DNA from: an uncultured Tolumonas sp.
Lineage (GTDB): Bacteria > Pseudomonadota > Gammaproteobacteria > Enterobacterales > Aeromonadaceae
Direction: 5' to 3'
Assembly (NCBI RefSeq): GCF_963556105.2
Contig: NZ_OY829944.1
Location: 1,087,001 to 1,151,000, forward strand
DNA: 64,000 nucleotides
The position numbers were made by a program, and so were the translations under genes. This document shows, piece by piece, positions 29,419 to 38,921 of this stretch. Numbering within the stretch: position 1 is the first letter of the stretch; each line of letters begins with the position of its first letter. A model generated the notes under the pieces. That model made no database searches. It had not been told where the DNA came from and saw only the letters and a list, made by a program, of their open reading frames with translations.

Positions 29419-30409
29419 ACAGCGTCATGAAACTGCCCAACTAACGCCGGGCACCATATTGAAAACAGCCCGCGAACAACGCGGTATGAGTCAGCAAGAT
29501 GTGGCTCATCGTCTTAACTTACGTATCTCGTTGATTCGTGATATTGAAGAAGATCGTTTTGATCAAAAAACAGCTAGCACGTTTACCAGAGGGTATCTGA
29601 AAACGTATGCTCGTTTTGTTGGTACTGATGAGCAAGCGGTATTAGCGGCTTATGATCGTCTTGGGTTGAAAGATCAACAATACAGTGAAATGTATAGTTT
29701 TTCTGGTCGCACGCAACGCGAAGCGAGTGAGCATCGTGTACGTTTCATCTCTTGGGTTTTGTTTATTGGCTTAGCGGGTTTAGGTGGAACATGGTGGTGG
29801 TTACAGCCAGCAGAAGAGCCAGTACCCACAGCAATCAATGAAGCTGGGCAGCTCGTAGTAAAAGCAACCGATGCTGTTTTGGCAGCAAAACCGAGCGCAG
29901 CTCAAGCCACAACGGCTAATCCAGTTGCGACAACCAGCGCTGCGCCTGTGACAGCAACTAGTAGTGCCGAAGATACGGCTGAAACATCGACAGATTTGCC
30001 AGTAGCCGCTGATAATGACGGTCAAGAACCAACCGTATTGTCGAATGCCGCAGCTGAAGAAAAAAATCAAGAACAAACCAAAATAGTACCGGCATCATCT
30101 GCGGCCGTTGCCTCTACTACAACGACAAAATCTGAAACTGCTGATTCAACAGTTGATGCTTCAATCGCTTTGCAATTGCAATTCAAAGCCTCATGTTGGC
30201 TCAGAGTTGCAGATGCGTCAGGAAAGTCCTTATTTGAAGGCACTAAAAACGCTGGTGATAAAGTTAATGTATCGGGTAAAGAACCGTTTAGTTTAACGAT
30301 TGGTGCTCCAAGAGCAGTTTCTGTCTATTTCCATGGGCAGGCTGTTGATATGTCGTCCTACATTCGTCAGGGTGTGGTTGCCCGTTATAAGTTGCCGTTG
30401 AAGAATTAA
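29408..30409 (+). CDS. rodZ: Cytoskeleton protein RodZ
   Basis: 333 aa. RodZ anchors MreB filaments to the inner membrane and keeps rod shape. An N-terminal helix-turn-helix domain (residues about 12-80, with REQRGMSQQDVAHRLNL) is cytoplasmic. One membrane helix spans 113-131. An Ala/Thr/Ser-rich periplasmic linker (about 140-250) leads to the C-terminal DUF4115 beta domain (FKASCWLRVADASGKSLFEG). ATG 29408 lies inside the end of pilW; the longer frame to 29342 would overlap pilW further and lacks the family N-terminus. Confidence 0.93.
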   Translation: MTTEQRHETAQLTPGTILKTAREQRGMSQQDVAHRLNLRISLIRDIEEDRFDQKTASTFTRGYLKTYARFVGTDEQAVLAAYDRLGLKDQQYSEMYSFSGRTQREASEHRVRFISWVLFIGLAGLGGTWWWLQPAEEPVPTAINEAGQLVVKATDAVLAAKPSAAQATTANPVATTSAAPVTATSSAEDTAETSTDLPVAADNDGQEPTVLSNAAAEEKNQEQTKIVPASSAAVASTTTTKSETADSTVDASIALQLQFKASCWLRVADASGKSLFEGTKNAGDKVNVSGKEPFSLTIGAPRAVSVYFHGQAVDMSSYIRQGVVARYKLPLKN

Positions 30410-30412
30410 ATC

Positions 30413-31534
30413 ATGAGTCAGCACATTTCACCTATTAAGCGCCGGATCAGTAAGCAGATCATGGTTGGAAATGTACCGGTGGGCGGTAATGCACCGATAT
30501 CGGTACAATCAATGACGAACACGTTGACCACTGATGTGGCAGCGACTGTAGCGCAAATCCAGGCACTGCAGCGCGTTGGTGCCGATATTGTGCGGGTTTC
30601 AGTACCAACCATGGATGCCGCAGAAGCATTTAAGCTGATCAAACAGCAAGTTTCCGTTCCGTTGGTCGCCGATATTCATTTTGACTATCGTATTGCTCTG
30701 AAAGTGGCTGAATATGGTGTCGATTGTTTACGTATTAATCCCGGCAATATTGGTAAAGAAGACCGTATTCGCTCCGTCGTCGACTGTGCTCGCGATCTGA
30801 ATATTCCAATTCGAATCGGTGTGAATGGCGGTTCACTTGAAAAAGAGCTGATGGATAAATACGGTGAACCAACTGCAGAAGCACTGGTTGAATCGGCCAT
30901 GCGCCATGTCGATATTCTCGATCGACTCAATTTTGAACAGTTCAAAGTCAGCGTCAAAGCGTCTGATGTTTTTCTTGCCGTTGACGCTTACCGACTCTTA
31001 GCTAAACAGATTGAACAACCGTTACATCTGGGGATTACTGAAGCTGGTGGTTTCCGTTCCGGTGCAGTGAAATCAGCGATTGGCTTGGGTATGTTGCTGG
31101 CAGATGGCATTGGCGACACGTTACGTGTGTCATTAGCCGCAGATCCGGTAGAAGAGATCAAAGTCGGCTTTGATATTCTTAAATCATTACGTATTCGTGC
31201 TCGTGGTATTAACTTTATCGCTTGCCCCACATGCTCTCGCCAAGAGTTTGATGTAATCAGCACCGTCAATGCTTTAGAAGAGCGTCTGGAGGATATTATC
31301 ACACCAATGGATGTCTCTATTATTGGCTGTGTCGTCAATGGTCCGGGTGAAGCATTGGTATCGGATTTAGGTCTGGCCGGTGCGAATCGCAAGAGTGCTT
31401 TGTATGAAGACGGTGAACGTGTTGACCGTCTGGATAATGAAAATATTCTTGATCAGCTGGAAGCCCGTATCAGAGCTAAAGCATCACAGCTGGATCAAGG
31501 GAAACGTATTCCGATCCAACAACATTACGAGTAA
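30413..31534 (+). CDS. ispG: 4-hydroxy-3-methylbut-2-en-1-yl diphosphate synthase IspG (GcpE)
   Basis: 373 aa, matching E. coli IspG (372 aa). It is the penultimate enzyme of the MEP isoprenoid pathway, converting MEcPP to HMBPP using a [4Fe-4S] cluster. Cluster ligands are in [11 protein letters not shown] and [10 protein letters not shown]. The TIM-barrel part has [12 protein letters not shown] and LRINPGNIG. It begins three bases after rodZ, in the order rodZ-ispG-hisS seen in E. coli. Confidence 0.97.
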   Translation: MSQHISPIKRRISKQIMVGNVPVGGNAPISVQSMTNTLTTDVAATVAQIQALQRVGADIVRVSVPTMDAAEAFKLIKQQVSVPLVADIHFDYRIALKVAEYGVDCLRINPGNIGKEDRIRSVVDCARDLNIPIRIGVNGGSLEKELMDKYGEPTAEALVESAMRHVDILDRLNFEQFKVSVKASDVFLAVDAYRLLAKQIEQPLHLGITEAGGFRSGAVKSAIGLGMLLADGIGDTLRVSLAADPVEEIKVGFDILKSLRIRARGINFIACPTCSRQEFDVISTVNALEERLEDIITPMDVSIIGCVVNGPGEALVSDLGLAGANRKSALYEDGERVDRLDNENILDQLEARIRAKASQLDQGKRIPIQQHYE

Positions 31535-31565
31535 CAAAGAGACTGTTTTTTCGTTACTCAGTTGG

Positions 31566-31585
31566 CAGGTTGTACCTGTCTTTTT
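31566..31585 (+). terminator. Weak hairpin terminator between ispG and hisS
   Basis: A short stem CAGGT/ACCTG with a TGT loop (31566-31578) is followed by TCTTTTT. The five-bp stem is short, so termination is probably partial. Confidence 0.5.
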
Positions 31586-31599
31586 AAACTCCCTATAAT
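31570..31599 (+). promoter_or_regulatory. Sigma70-type promoter of hisS
   Basis: TTGTAC at 31570-31575, an 18-base spacer and a perfect TATAAT at 31594-31599, 36 bases before the hisS GTG. The -35 element lies within the preceding hairpin. Confidence 0.6.
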
Positions 31600-31634
31600 G
31601 CGGGCAGTTTTGTATTAGAAGTTTGAGAATTATT

Positions 31635-32912
31635 GTGGCTAAACAAATTCAGGCAATTCGTGGAATGAATGATTGCCTACCGGAACAAACACCGGTCTGG
31701 CAAATGCTCGAAGCAACTTTACGACGTGTCGTTTCTTCTTATGGTTATTCTGAAGTTCGGATGCCGATTGTCGAAATGACTAATCTGTTTCAACGCGCCA
31801 TCGGTGAAGTGACCGATGTGGTCGAAAAAGAAATGTACACCTTTAATGACCGCAATGGCGACAGTCTGACTCTGCGTCCAGAAGGAACCGCAGGTTGCGT
31901 TCGTGCCTGTATCGAGCATGGTCTGGTTTATAATCAGGAACGCCGGTTATGGTATGTAGGGCCAATGTTCCGTCATGAACGTCCGCAAAAAGGCCGTTAT
32001 CGTCAATTTCATCAGTTTGGTGTGGAAGTATTTGGCCTGAATGGGCCAGATATCGATGCCGAATTGATCATGCTGACGGCTCGTTTGTGGCGTGAGTTAG
32101 GTATTGAACAGTTCACTACTTTACAGCTGAATACATTAGGCTCCTCCGCAGAGCGAGCGGCTTATCGTGATGCATTGGTTGTGTTTCTTGAACAACACAA
32201 AGATGCACTTGATGAAGAAAGTAAACGTCGGATGTACTCTAATCCACTGCGTGTACTGGATACGAAAAGCCCGCAGGTGCAAGAAATTTTGCAGCATGCG
32301 CCAACATTGACGGATTATTTCGGTGAGGAAACCAAAGCGCACTTTAGCGGATTAAAAGCGTTACTTGACGCAGCGAGAATCGCTTATCAAGTTAATGAAC
32401 GTTTGGTTCGTGGTTTAGACTATTACAATTACACCGTATTTGAATGGGTGACCGATAGCCTTGGCGCACAGGGGACTATCTGTGGTGGCGGTCGTTATGA
32501 TGGTCTGGTTGAACAATTAGGCGGTCAAGCAACACCAGCAGTGGGTTTTGCAATGGGTCTGGAACGTTTGACTTTGATGCTTGAAACCCTGGAGAAAATC
32601 CATAATCTGCCAGCTACGGTTGATGTCTATATCTGTATGGCTGGTGAGGGTACGCTGTCTGCTGGTTTGTTGCTGGCTGAGCAGATACGAAATGAACGTC
32701 CGCAGTTACGTGTAATGACGCATTGCGGTGGTGGTAATTTTAAAAAGCAGATGAAACGAGCTGACAAAGTTGCAGCCAGAATCGCATTGATTTTGGGTGA
32801 AACGGAAGTTGCGGAACAAAAAGTCACCGTTAAATTTTTACGTGATCAAATCGAACAGCAAACAATTGCTGTTGCAGCACTGTTACCGATACTGGATCAG
32901 CTGGGAGCATAA
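31635..32912 (+). CDS. hisS: Histidyl-tRNA synthetase
   Basis: 425 aa, near the E. coli length of 424. A class II synthetase charging tRNA-His. It has [16 protein letters not shown] (motif 2 entry), [20 protein letters not shown] and the histidine-specific [15 protein letters not shown], then the C-terminal anticodon-binding domain. GTG 31635 was chosen because it gives [13 protein letters not shown], the family N-terminus; an upstream in-frame TTG at 31623 adds four residues without support. Confidence 0.96.
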   Translation: MAKQIQAIRGMNDCLPEQTPVWQMLEATLRRVVSSYGYSEVRMPIVEMTNLFQRAIGEVTDVVEKEMYTFNDRNGDSLTLRPEGTAGCVRACIEHGLVYNQERRLWYVGPMFRHERPQKGRYRQFHQFGVEVFGLNGPDIDAELIMLTARLWRELGIEQFTTLQLNTLGSSAERAAYRDALVVFLEQHKDALDEESKRRMYSNPLRVLDTKSPQVQEILQHAPTLTDYFGEETKAHFSGLKALLDAARIAYQVNERLVRGLDYYNYTVFEWVTDSLGAQGTICGGGRYDGLVEQLGGQATPAVGFAMGLERLTLMLETLEKIHNLPATVDVYICMAGEGTLSAGLLLAEQIRNERPQLRVMTHCGGGNFKKQMKRADKVAARIALILGETEVAEQKVTVKFLRDQIEQQTIAVAALLPILDQLGA

Positions 32913-32914
32913 TA

Positions 32915-33568
32915 GTGGACATCTACAATTCAGAAGAACAACAAGTTGAAGCTATCAAATCCTGGTGGCAAGAAAATGGTAAGTCCATTATTGCTGGTGT
33001 CGTAATCGGGTTTGTCGGGTTATTTGGCTGGCGTTATTACAATAGCTATGTACAACAACGTAGTGAAGCATCGGCGGCTGCCTATCAACAAGTAATGCAA
33101 GTGTTGGCAGAACAGCATGAAAAGGGATTTAGTGCTGTTAGCAAGTTTATCGCTGATCATGGTAGTGATACCTATGGTGATCTGGCTGCATTACAATTGT
33201 CGGCTGACGCAGTGAAAGCTAATAAATTGGAATTAGCGGCAGAACAGTTACGTCGCGTAGCTGAACACGGTGTTGATGATGAGTTTAAGCCTGTTGCGGG
33301 TATCCGTTTAGCTCGGGTATTACTGGCAATGAATAAACCAGCAGATGCATTAAAAGCACTGGATTCTGTAACAGCTGAACAATATAAAGCCACTGTTGCT
33401 GAAGTCAGGGGGGATGCATTATTGGCATCAGCACAACCTGAAAAAGCACGTGCGGCATATGTCGTTGCACTGCAAGCTAGTAAAAATGGTGCAAACCCTG
33501 TTTTACAGATGAAACTTGATGATCTTTCTGTAGCCGGCGAAAAAGCTGATACACCTAAAGCGAAATAA
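32915..33568 (+). CDS. yfgM: YfgM family ancillary SecYEG translocon subunit
   Basis: 217 aa. An inner-membrane protein with a short cytoplasmic start, one membrane helix (about residues 23-43, IIAGVVIGFVGLFGWRYY) and a periplasmic TPR domain. In E. coli, YfgM binds the periplasmic chaperone PpiD at the translocon. GTG start, two bases after hisS, giving MDIYNSEEQQVEAIKSWWQ, which is typical of the family. It lies between hisS and bamB as in E. coli. Confidence 0.9.
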   Translation: MDIYNSEEQQVEAIKSWWQENGKSIIAGVVIGFVGLFGWRYYNSYVQQRSEASAAAYQQVMQVLAEQHEKGFSAVSKFIADHGSDTYGDLAALQLSADAVKANKLELAAEQLRRVAEHGVDDEFKPVAGIRLARVLLAMNKPADALKALDSVTAEQYKATVAEVRGDALLASAQPEKARAAYVVALQASKNGANPVLQMKLDDLSVAGEKADTPKAK

Positions 33569-33588
33569 AGCGAAGGATGGTGAACCTA

Positions 33589-34767
33589 ATGCATAAAGGT
33601 TGGCAAAAATTTAGCTGTCTATTGCTGGGGAGTGTATTGCTCTATGGCTGTAGTTCAGAAGAAGATGTCATTAAGATGGCTGACGTACCTGTAGTTGAGT
33701 CAGCTTTTCATCCCGAGACAGCTTGGAGTAGCGGCGTTGGCTCAGGTGTTGGCAAATTTTATTCGCATCTGCAGCCGGCTATTGTTGGCGACAATATTTT
33801 TGCCGCATCGCGAGATGGTCGCGTTTACGCCTTTGAAAAGCTGAGTGGTAAGAAACTGTGGAGTGTTGATCTGAGCGATCAACCTTTCTATGAAGGAAAA
33901 CGCAGTGCCCGTTTATCTGGCGGTCTTGCAGCAGCAGATGGCCGTATTTATGTAGGTTCAGAAAACGGACAAATGTTGGCGCTGAAACAAGAAACTGGCG
34001 AACTGATCTGGCATACCGATGTTGGCGGGGAAGTTCTGGCTACACCAGCAACTGACTCTGGAAAAGTTGTGATCTCAACTGGCGCTGGGCAACTACTGGC
34101 GTTGGATGGTGAAAGCGGCAAGATCGATTGGACGGTTACCAGCGAACAACCTAATCTGACATTGCGTGGCACTGCGGCGCCTGTTATAGCAGCTGGCGGT
34201 GTACTGTATGGTCGGGCTGATGGTAAAATTGGTATCGTACTGTTGCAAAATGGCCAGTTAGTCAATGAAACCCGTGTTGCAACACCGCATGGGCAGACTG
34301 ATCTTGATCGCATGGTCGATGTTGATGCTGCACCTGTGATTGTTGATGATGAACTTTACGCTGTTGCTTATAACGGCCAGTTAATTTCCCGTAAACTGAT
34401 CTCCGGGGATGAATTATGGAAGCGTAAATATGCTTCTTATCAAAATATGGGGATTGGTGTAAACGACATTGCCATCACCGATTCAAAATCCCATATTTAT
34501 TTGATTGACCGCTCAACGGGCACAGAAAAATGGTCCAATACACAATTGGAATACCGAAATCTGACGGCCCCGCTGGTATTAGGCGACTATATTGTAGTAG
34601 GCGATAGTGAAGGTTATCTCTACTGGATTTCGCAAACAACGGGTAAAATTGCTGCTATGCAGGAAGTCGATAGTGCTGGCTTGTATGCAACACCTATTAT
34701 CGATGGGGATTTGATCTATATTCAAACCCGCGGCGGCGAACTGGTTGCTATTAAACGTCCGTCATAA
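33589..34767 (+). CDS. bamB: Outer membrane protein assembly factor BamB
   Basis: 392 aa, identical in length to E. coli BamB. A lipoprotein component of the Bam machine that folds beta-barrel proteins into the outer membrane. The signal peptide ends in LLYGC (lipobox), and the body is an eight-bladed PQQ-type beta-propeller (repeats such as RVYAFEKLSGKKLWS and MLALKQETGELIWHT). ATG 33589 is preferred over ATG 33577, because GGTGA lies just ahead and the signal peptide is then normal. It shares a unit with hisS and yfgM. Confidence 0.95.
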   Translation: MHKGWQKFSCLLLGSVLLYGCSSEEDVIKMADVPVVESAFHPETAWSSGVGSGVGKFYSHLQPAIVGDNIFAASRDGRVYAFEKLSGKKLWSVDLSDQPFYEGKRSARLSGGLAAADGRIYVGSENGQMLALKQETGELIWHTDVGGEVLATPATDSGKVVISTGAGQLLALDGESGKIDWTVTSEQPNLTLRGTAAPVIAAGGVLYGRADGKIGIVLLQNGQLVNETRVATPHGQTDLDRMVDVDAAPVIVDDELYAVAYNGQLISRKLISGDELWKRKYASYQNMGIGVNDIAITDSKSHIYLIDRSTGTEKWSNTQLEYRNLTAPLVLGDYIVVGDSEGYLYWISQTTGKIAAMQEVDSAGLYATPIIDGDLIYIQTRGGELVAIKRPS

Positions 34768-34789
34768 TTCGGACTGTATGTTTGTTTAT

Positions 34790-34824
34790 AGCCCCTGATC
34801 TGGTATCAGGGGCTTCTGTTTATT
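34790..34824 (+). terminator. Hairpin terminator after bamB
   Basis: A perfect 10-bp stem AGCCCCTGAT/ATCAGGGGCT (34790-34814) with a 5-base loop is followed by an interrupted T run. It lies between bamB and der and probably attenuates rather than blocks. Confidence 0.75.
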
Positions 34825-34842
34825 TAATAATTGAGGTTTTAT

Positions 34843-36336
34843 ATGACCCCTGTGGTAGCCCTGGTGGGACGCCCGAACGTTGGCAAGTCCACATTATTTA
34901 ATCGTCTGACGCGTAGCCGGGACGCACTGGTGGCTGATTTTCCAGGATTAACGCGTGACCGTAAATATGGTCAGGCAGTTGTCGATGACATGAATTTTAT
35001 TGTCGTTGATACCGGCGGGATTGATGGTTCCGAAGAAGGTATCGAAGTCAAAATGGCTGAACAATCGCTGCAGGCGATTGATGAATCTGATGTTGTGTTG
35101 TTTATGGTTGATGCCCGAGCGGGCGTTACCAGTGCTGATATTGGTATTGCTAACCATCTGCGTCGTCAAAAGAAAAAGGTATTTCTGGTAGCGAATAAAA
35201 CAGACGGTTTGGATGGCGATGCGCATTGTGCTGAGTTTTACAGTCTGGCACTGGGCGAAATCTATCAAATCGCCGCTTCCCATGGTCGCGGTGTGACCTC
35301 TTTGCTGGAAAAGGCTCTGGCACCGTTCTTTGAAGAGTTAACTGGTAAATCGGCTGAAGAAGAAGCCGCAGACGAAGATGCGGCATACTGGGCGGCGTTG
35401 GAAGGCACTGATGTTGACGTTGAACCAGAAGAAGACGAATTAAGCGGTGAAGATCGTTATGCGGATTTACCGATTAAATTTGCCATTATTGGCCGCCCTA
35501 ACGTTGGTAAATCAACGTTAACCAATCGTATGTTAGGTGAAGACCGCGTAATTGTATTCGATTTGCCTGGTACTACCCGTGATTCGATTTACATTCCACT
35601 GGAACGTGATGAACAGCAATACATTGTTATTGATACTGCGGGTGTGCGTAAGAAGAAAAAAATCTACGAAACAGTCGAAAAGTTCTCTGTTGTTAAAACG
35701 TTGCAGGCGATTGAAGATGCCAACGTGGTATTGTTATTGATTGATGCACGTGAAGGCGTATCTGATCAAGATTTAAGCTTATTAGGTTTTACTCTGCATT
35801 CTGGTCGTTCAATCGTCATTGCAGTTAACAAATGGGATGGTTTAGATCAGGACACGAAAGAGAAAATCAAAGAGGACTTAGAGCGTCGTCTTGGTTTTGT
35901 TGATTTTGCACGTGTGCACTTCATTTCTGCATTGCATGGTTCTGGTGTGGGTAACCTGTTTGATTCAATTCAGGAAGCCTACCGCTCAGCAACTAAACGT
36001 ATCAGTACTTCTATGCTGACCCGTATCATGAACATGGCCGCTGAAGATCATCAGCCACCATTGGTGCGTGGACGCCGTGTGAAACTGAAATATGCGCATG
36101 CTGGTGGTTATAATCCACCACGGATCATTATTCATGGTAATCAGGTTAAAGATTTACCTGAATCGTATAAGCGCTATCTGATCAACTATTACCGTAAGTC
36201 ACTCAAAATCATGGGGACACCGATCCATATTGAATTCCAGGAAGGTGATAACCCATTTGAAGGGCGACGCAATAAGTTGACACAAACTCAGATCCGCAAA
36301 CGTCGCCGTATGATGAGTTTTGTTAAGAAAGGGTAA
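34843..36336 (+). CDS. der: GTPase Der (EngA)
   Basis: 497 aa. An essential double-domain GTPase of 50S ribosome assembly. The first G domain has GRPNVGKST (residues 9-17), DTGG and NKTD. An acidic linker (about 165-205, [10 protein letters not shown] and [11 protein letters not shown]) leads to the second G domain with GRPNVGKST near 217, [10 protein letters not shown] and NKWD, then a C-terminal KH-like domain ending in basic residues. ATG 34843 has TTGAGG upstream and gives [11 protein letters not shown]; the in-frame TTG at 34831 is unlikely. Confidence 0.96.
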   Translation: MTPVVALVGRPNVGKSTLFNRLTRSRDALVADFPGLTRDRKYGQAVVDDMNFIVVDTGGIDGSEEGIEVKMAEQSLQAIDESDVVLFMVDARAGVTSADIGIANHLRRQKKKVFLVANKTDGLDGDAHCAEFYSLALGEIYQIAASHGRGVTSLLEKALAPFFEELTGKSAEEEAADEDAAYWAALEGTDVDVEPEEDELSGEDRYADLPIKFAIIGRPNVGKSTLTNRMLGEDRVIVFDLPGTTRDSIYIPLERDEQQYIVIDTAGVRKKKKIYETVEKFSVVKTLQAIEDANVVLLLIDAREGVSDQDLSLLGFTLHSGRSIVIAVNKWDGLDQDTKEKIKEDLERRLGFVDFARVHFISALHGSGVGNLFDSIQEAYRSATKRISTSMLTRIMNMAAEDHQPPLVRGRRVKLKYAHAGGYNPPRIIIHGNQVKDLPESYKRYLINYYRKSLKIMGTPIHIEFQEGDNPFEGRRNKLTQTQIRKRRRMMSFVKKG

Positions 36337-36357
36337 CTACTCTTAAGGAGAGGTGAA

Positions 36358-36588
36358 ATGGCTTATCAAATCACCTGTCCTTCTTGTCAGCAAGAAGGAC
36401 TTGATCCACGATTTTCTACAACGACCTGTGTCCACTGTGCAAAACAGTTTAGCCTCGTCGCTACTTGTCCCACTTGTCATGCGGAGCTCGAACGTTTGCA
36501 AGCATGTGGGGCTGTAGATTATTTTTGTAACAGCTGTAATTCTATGATTTCCAAACGGCAAGCTGAATATAAACTCACACCCGTTTGA
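36358..36588 (+). CDS. yfgJ: YfgJ-like zinc-ribbon protein
   Basis: 76 aa. A small zinc-ribbon protein with paired cysteines at 7/10, 24/27, 37/40 and 57/60, plus Cys50, enough for two zinc sites. E. coli has yfgJ in the same place beside der. The function is unknown. AAGGAGAGG gives a good ribosome binding site, 21 bases after der. A shared terminator follows. Confidence 0.85.
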   Translation: MAYQITCPSCQQEGLDPRFSTTTCVHCAKQFSLVATCPTCHAELERLQACGAVDYFCNSCNSMISKRQAEYKLTPV

Positions 36589-36601
36589 AAATTGAAAATA
36601 A

Positions 36602-36630
36602 AAAAAGCCGGATATTTAATCCGGCTTTTT
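36602..36630. terminator. Bidirectional terminator between yfgJ and grcA
   Basis: A perfect 12-bp stem (36602-36613 with 36619-36630) starts with A residues and ends with T residues on either strand, so it can serve both convergent genes. Confidence 0.92.
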
Positions 36631-36658
36631 CGTCTGTTGTCTGGCAACAACGAGCAAA

Positions 36659-37039
36659 TTACAGTGATTGAGTGAATGTACGAGTGATCACATCACGTTG
36701 CTGTTCTGGAGTCAGAGCGTTGAAGCGAACTGCATAACCAGAAACACGAATTGTCAGTTGTGGATATTTTTCTGGGTTCGCAACAGCATCTTCCAATGTT
36801 TCACGACGCAGAACGTTTACGTTCAGGTGTTGACCACCTTCAACTTGTGGCGCAAAGCTCATTGGCACTTCACGAAATTCGATGTTACCTAGAGACTCAA
36901 CAGCTACAACCTGATCTTCGGTATAGCGTGGATCTTTAGAGCACAGGCAACGAGCTTCCTGCTTTGCTTCATCCAGTAACCAGAAAGAATTGATCAGATC
37001 TGCATTAGCTGCCTGAGTGATTTGAATACCCTTAACCAT
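36659..37039 (-). CDS. grcA: Autonomous glycyl radical cofactor GrcA (YfiD)
   Basis: 126 aa. GrcA replaces the oxygen-damaged C-terminal part of pyruvate formate-lyase. The glycyl radical site is Gly101 in RVSGYAVRF, and the N-terminus is the family's [24 protein letters not shown] lies before the ATG. A perfect FNR box lies about 180 bases upstream, agreeing with anaerobic induction known for yfiD in E. coli. No pflB is in the window. Confidence 0.96.
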   Translation of the reverse strand: MVKGIQITQAANADLINSFWLLDEAKQEARCLCSKDPRYTEDQVVAVESLGNIEFREVPMSFAPQVEGGQHLNVNVLRRETLEDAVANPEKYPQLTIRVSGYAVRFNALTPEQQRDVITRTFTQSL

Positions 37040-37109
37040 GATATATACCTCGATAGTTTGGGGCGATTCTTGTCACATATACAAGAAAAAGTGCCCCGTT
37101 ATGTCAGGG

Positions 37110-37132
37110 GATTAAACCGGCTTGGTTTAATC
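37110..37132 (-). repeat. Perfect inverted repeat in the grcA leader
   Basis: GATTAAACC/GGTTTAATC, a 9-bp perfect stem with a 5-base loop, 71 bases upstream of the grcA start. Probably transcribed if grcA starts near the FNR site, where it could fold in the leader mRNA. It has no T run. Confidence 0.6.
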
Positions 37133-37151
37133 ATGTATCTTTGATACTACA

Positions 37152-37167
37152 TTAGTAAATTTACTAA
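37152..37167. promoter_or_regulatory. 16-bp perfect palindrome, possible operator
   Basis: TTAGTAAATTTACTAA is identical on both strands. It lies between the FNR box and grcA, where a regulator bound here would touch RNA polymerase or early elongation. I do not recognise the cognate regulator. Confidence 0.45.
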
Positions 37168-37218
37168 CTATGTGCAAGGGGATACCCATGTAAAGCTGAG
37201 GTCTATTCCCTCTAAAGC

Positions 37219-37232
37219 TTGATCTGAATCAA
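37219..37232. promoter_or_regulatory. FNR (anaerobic regulator) binding site
   Basis: TTGATCTGAATCAA matches the FNR consensus TTGAT-N4-ATCAA at all ten specified bases. Located between grcA and ung. FNR activation of yfiD/grcA is established in E. coli, so grcA is the likely target. Confidence 0.85.
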
Positions 37233-37373
37233 TAAACATACATTTTGTATCTAACATTAAAAATGTAAGGAAAGTTTCACATCATTTTCTTGTAATTTTA
37301 CTACATATTTGGCTGATCCCGTTTAATGGCGAAGTAAGCTAAAATAGCGTTTTGATGCGAGCGGGAGAGCAAA

Positions 37374-38045
37374 ATGCAAACGTGGAGTGATGTGCTGGGG
37401 AAAGAAAAGCAGCAGGCGTATTTTCAAGAAACAATGAATTTTGTTCGGCATGAACGTGAATCAGGCAAGACTATTTACCCACCATCCGCTGATGTATTTA
37501 ATGCTTTCAAATATACAGAATTTGCTGATGTCAAAGTGGTTATTTTAGGCCAAGATCCCTACCACGGGCCAAACCAAGCACACGGACTTTGTTTTTCCGT
37601 GTTGCCGGGTGTTGCTGTGCCGCCCTCGCTGGTTAATATTTACAAAGAACTACAACGTGATATTCCAGGATTTGAAACGCCTAAACATGGTTATCTTCTG
37701 TCATGGGCCGAGCAGGGTGTTTTGTTATTAAACACCGTTTTAACGGTAGAAGCAGGGAAAGCTCACTCGCATGCTTCGCTGGGCTGGGAGACATTTACGG
37801 ATCGTGTCATTGCTAGCCTGAATGAATCGCGGGATGGTTTGATCTTTTTGCTGTGGGGAAATCATGCGCAGAAAAAAGGGCAATATATCGATCGTCAACG
37901 GCATCATGTTTTGATGGCGCCGCATCCAAGCCCGTTATCGGCACATCGTGGTTTTCTGGGCTGTGGGCATTTTTCTAAAACAAATCAGTATTTAGCAGAT
38001 GCGGGAAAAGCGCAAATAAACTGGCAGATCCCATTGATTGCGTGA
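37374..38045 (+). CDS. ung: Uracil-DNA glycosylase
   Basis: 223 aa. A family 1 enzyme that removes uracil from DNA as the first step of base-excision repair. The catalytic motif [13 protein letters not shown] carries Asp61, and the C-terminal [11 protein letters not shown] holds the catalytic His; [11 protein letters not shown] is the DNA-intercalating region. GGGAGAG lies before the ATG. Confidence 0.97.
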   Translation: MQTWSDVLGKEKQQAYFQETMNFVRHERESGKTIYPPSADVFNAFKYTEFADVKVVILGQDPYHGPNQAHGLCFSVLPGVAVPPSLVNIYKELQRDIPGFETPKHGYLLSWAEQGVLLLNTVLTVEAGKAHSHASLGWETFTDRVIASLNESRDGLIFLLWGNHAQKKGQYIDRQRHHVLMAPHPSPLSAHRGFLGCGHFSKTNQYLADAGKAQINWQIPLIA

Positions 38046-38143
38046 TATCGCTGGCACATTTAAGGTTAGGCCAACGATTGATTATAAAATTTACTATAAT
38101 TGCTTAATTGTCATCTTTGGTCTTTTGTTCAGGAGCGTGCACC

Positions 38144-38686
38144 ATGTTGGATATTTTGCACCAAGATCACCTCAACATTTCCAAATTACTGGATGTGTTA
38201 CGTGACAAATTGACGGCGTTGCGCAGTGAAAAAACGATACGCTTCGATTTGCTTAAAGATGCACTGAGTTATTTAAGTGAAGTGTCAGATACACGCCATC
38301 ATCCGCGAGAAGATCTGATCTATGATTATTACGTTGCGTACCGGTGCAGTGATCCGACTAGTGTAACTTCTGAACTTAAAGATCAACATAAACTGATTGT
38401 GAGCAGTGGCGAAGGGCTTCGTGAAATGGTTGATATGATCCTGATGGATGCTGTCATTCCGTTGGATCATGTTGCGTTAGCATTAGAGCAATTTATTGCG
38501 TTGCAACAACAGCATTTGGATTATGAAGAAGGCACCGTTTTCCCGCTATTACGGCAAGCCATGACAGAAGATGATTGGCGTCATCTTGAACATAATTGGG
38601 CCAATATGACCAGTGATGATCCACTATTCGGGCGACAAGTTGCCGAACGTTATCAAGATCTGGCTATGCAGTTGTTATCCGCATAA
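38144..38686 (+). CDS. Hemerythrin-like domain protein
   Basis: 180 aa. A four-helix bundle of the hemerythrin HHE family, which binds a di-iron centre. Candidate ligands: ILHQDHLNI near the N-terminus, TRHHPRED, DQHKLI and QQQHLDYEEGTVFP. Such proteins sense or handle oxygen, nitric oxide or iron; this one has no extra domain. ATG 38144 has AGGAG upstream, while the open frame extends 12 codons further without support. It is followed by a bidirectional terminator. Confidence 0.86.
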   Translation: MLDILHQDHLNISKLLDVLRDKLTALRSEKTIRFDLLKDALSYLSEVSDTRHHPREDLIYDYYVAYRCSDPTSVTSELKDQHKLIVSSGEGLREMVDMILMDAVIPLDHVALALEQFIALQQQHLDYEEGTVFPLLRQAMTEDDWRHLEHNWANMTSDDPLFGRQVAERYQDLAMQLLSA

Positions 38687-38702
38687 ATATCGATTTAAAA
38701 AT

Positions 38703-38732
38703 AAAAAATGGCGCTAATTAGCGCCATTTTTT
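38703..38732. terminator. Bidirectional terminator, hemerythrin gene / DUF3545 gene
   Basis: A perfect 30-base palindrome (two 15-base arms) with A and T runs at its ends, between two convergent stop codons. The minus-strand stop abuts it directly. Confidence 0.9.
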
Positions 38733-38921
38733 TCAATTCAGTGAAACATCATTGATGCTTAACTCATAGTTTAAATCGATAGACTGTAATTCTCGTTGCA
38801 AGCGATATCGGTCTTTTAAGGCCTCGATTTCTCTCCATTTGCGTTTTTTGTTTGCTTGGCGTTGACGTACATCAGTGTCGCTGACGGTCAGCTCTTCTGT
38901 TTCCAGTGAGAACCTATCCAT
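38733..38921 (-). CDS. DUF3545 family small protein
   Basis: 62 aa, highly charged. The core QANKKRKWREIEALKDRYRL followed by QRELQSIDLNYEL resembles the DUF3545 family of short proteins found in Vibrio, Shewanella and Aeromonas relatives. The function is unknown. ATG 38921 has GAGGGGG seven bases upstream; the open frame extends 21 codons further but with no ribosome binding site. Confidence 0.7.
   Translation of the reverse strand: MDRFSLETEELTVSDTDVRQRQANKKRKWREIEALKDRYRLQRELQSIDLNYELSINDVSLN

Larger units (their letters stand above)
37040..37373. other. Divergent regulatory region grcA/ung
   Basis: 334 bases without a gene. It contains a perfect inverted repeat at 37110-37132, a 16-bp palindrome at 37152-37167 and an FNR box at 37219-37232. 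For ung, a TAAAAT at 37340-37345 could be a -10, but I find no matching -35. Confidence 0.6.
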
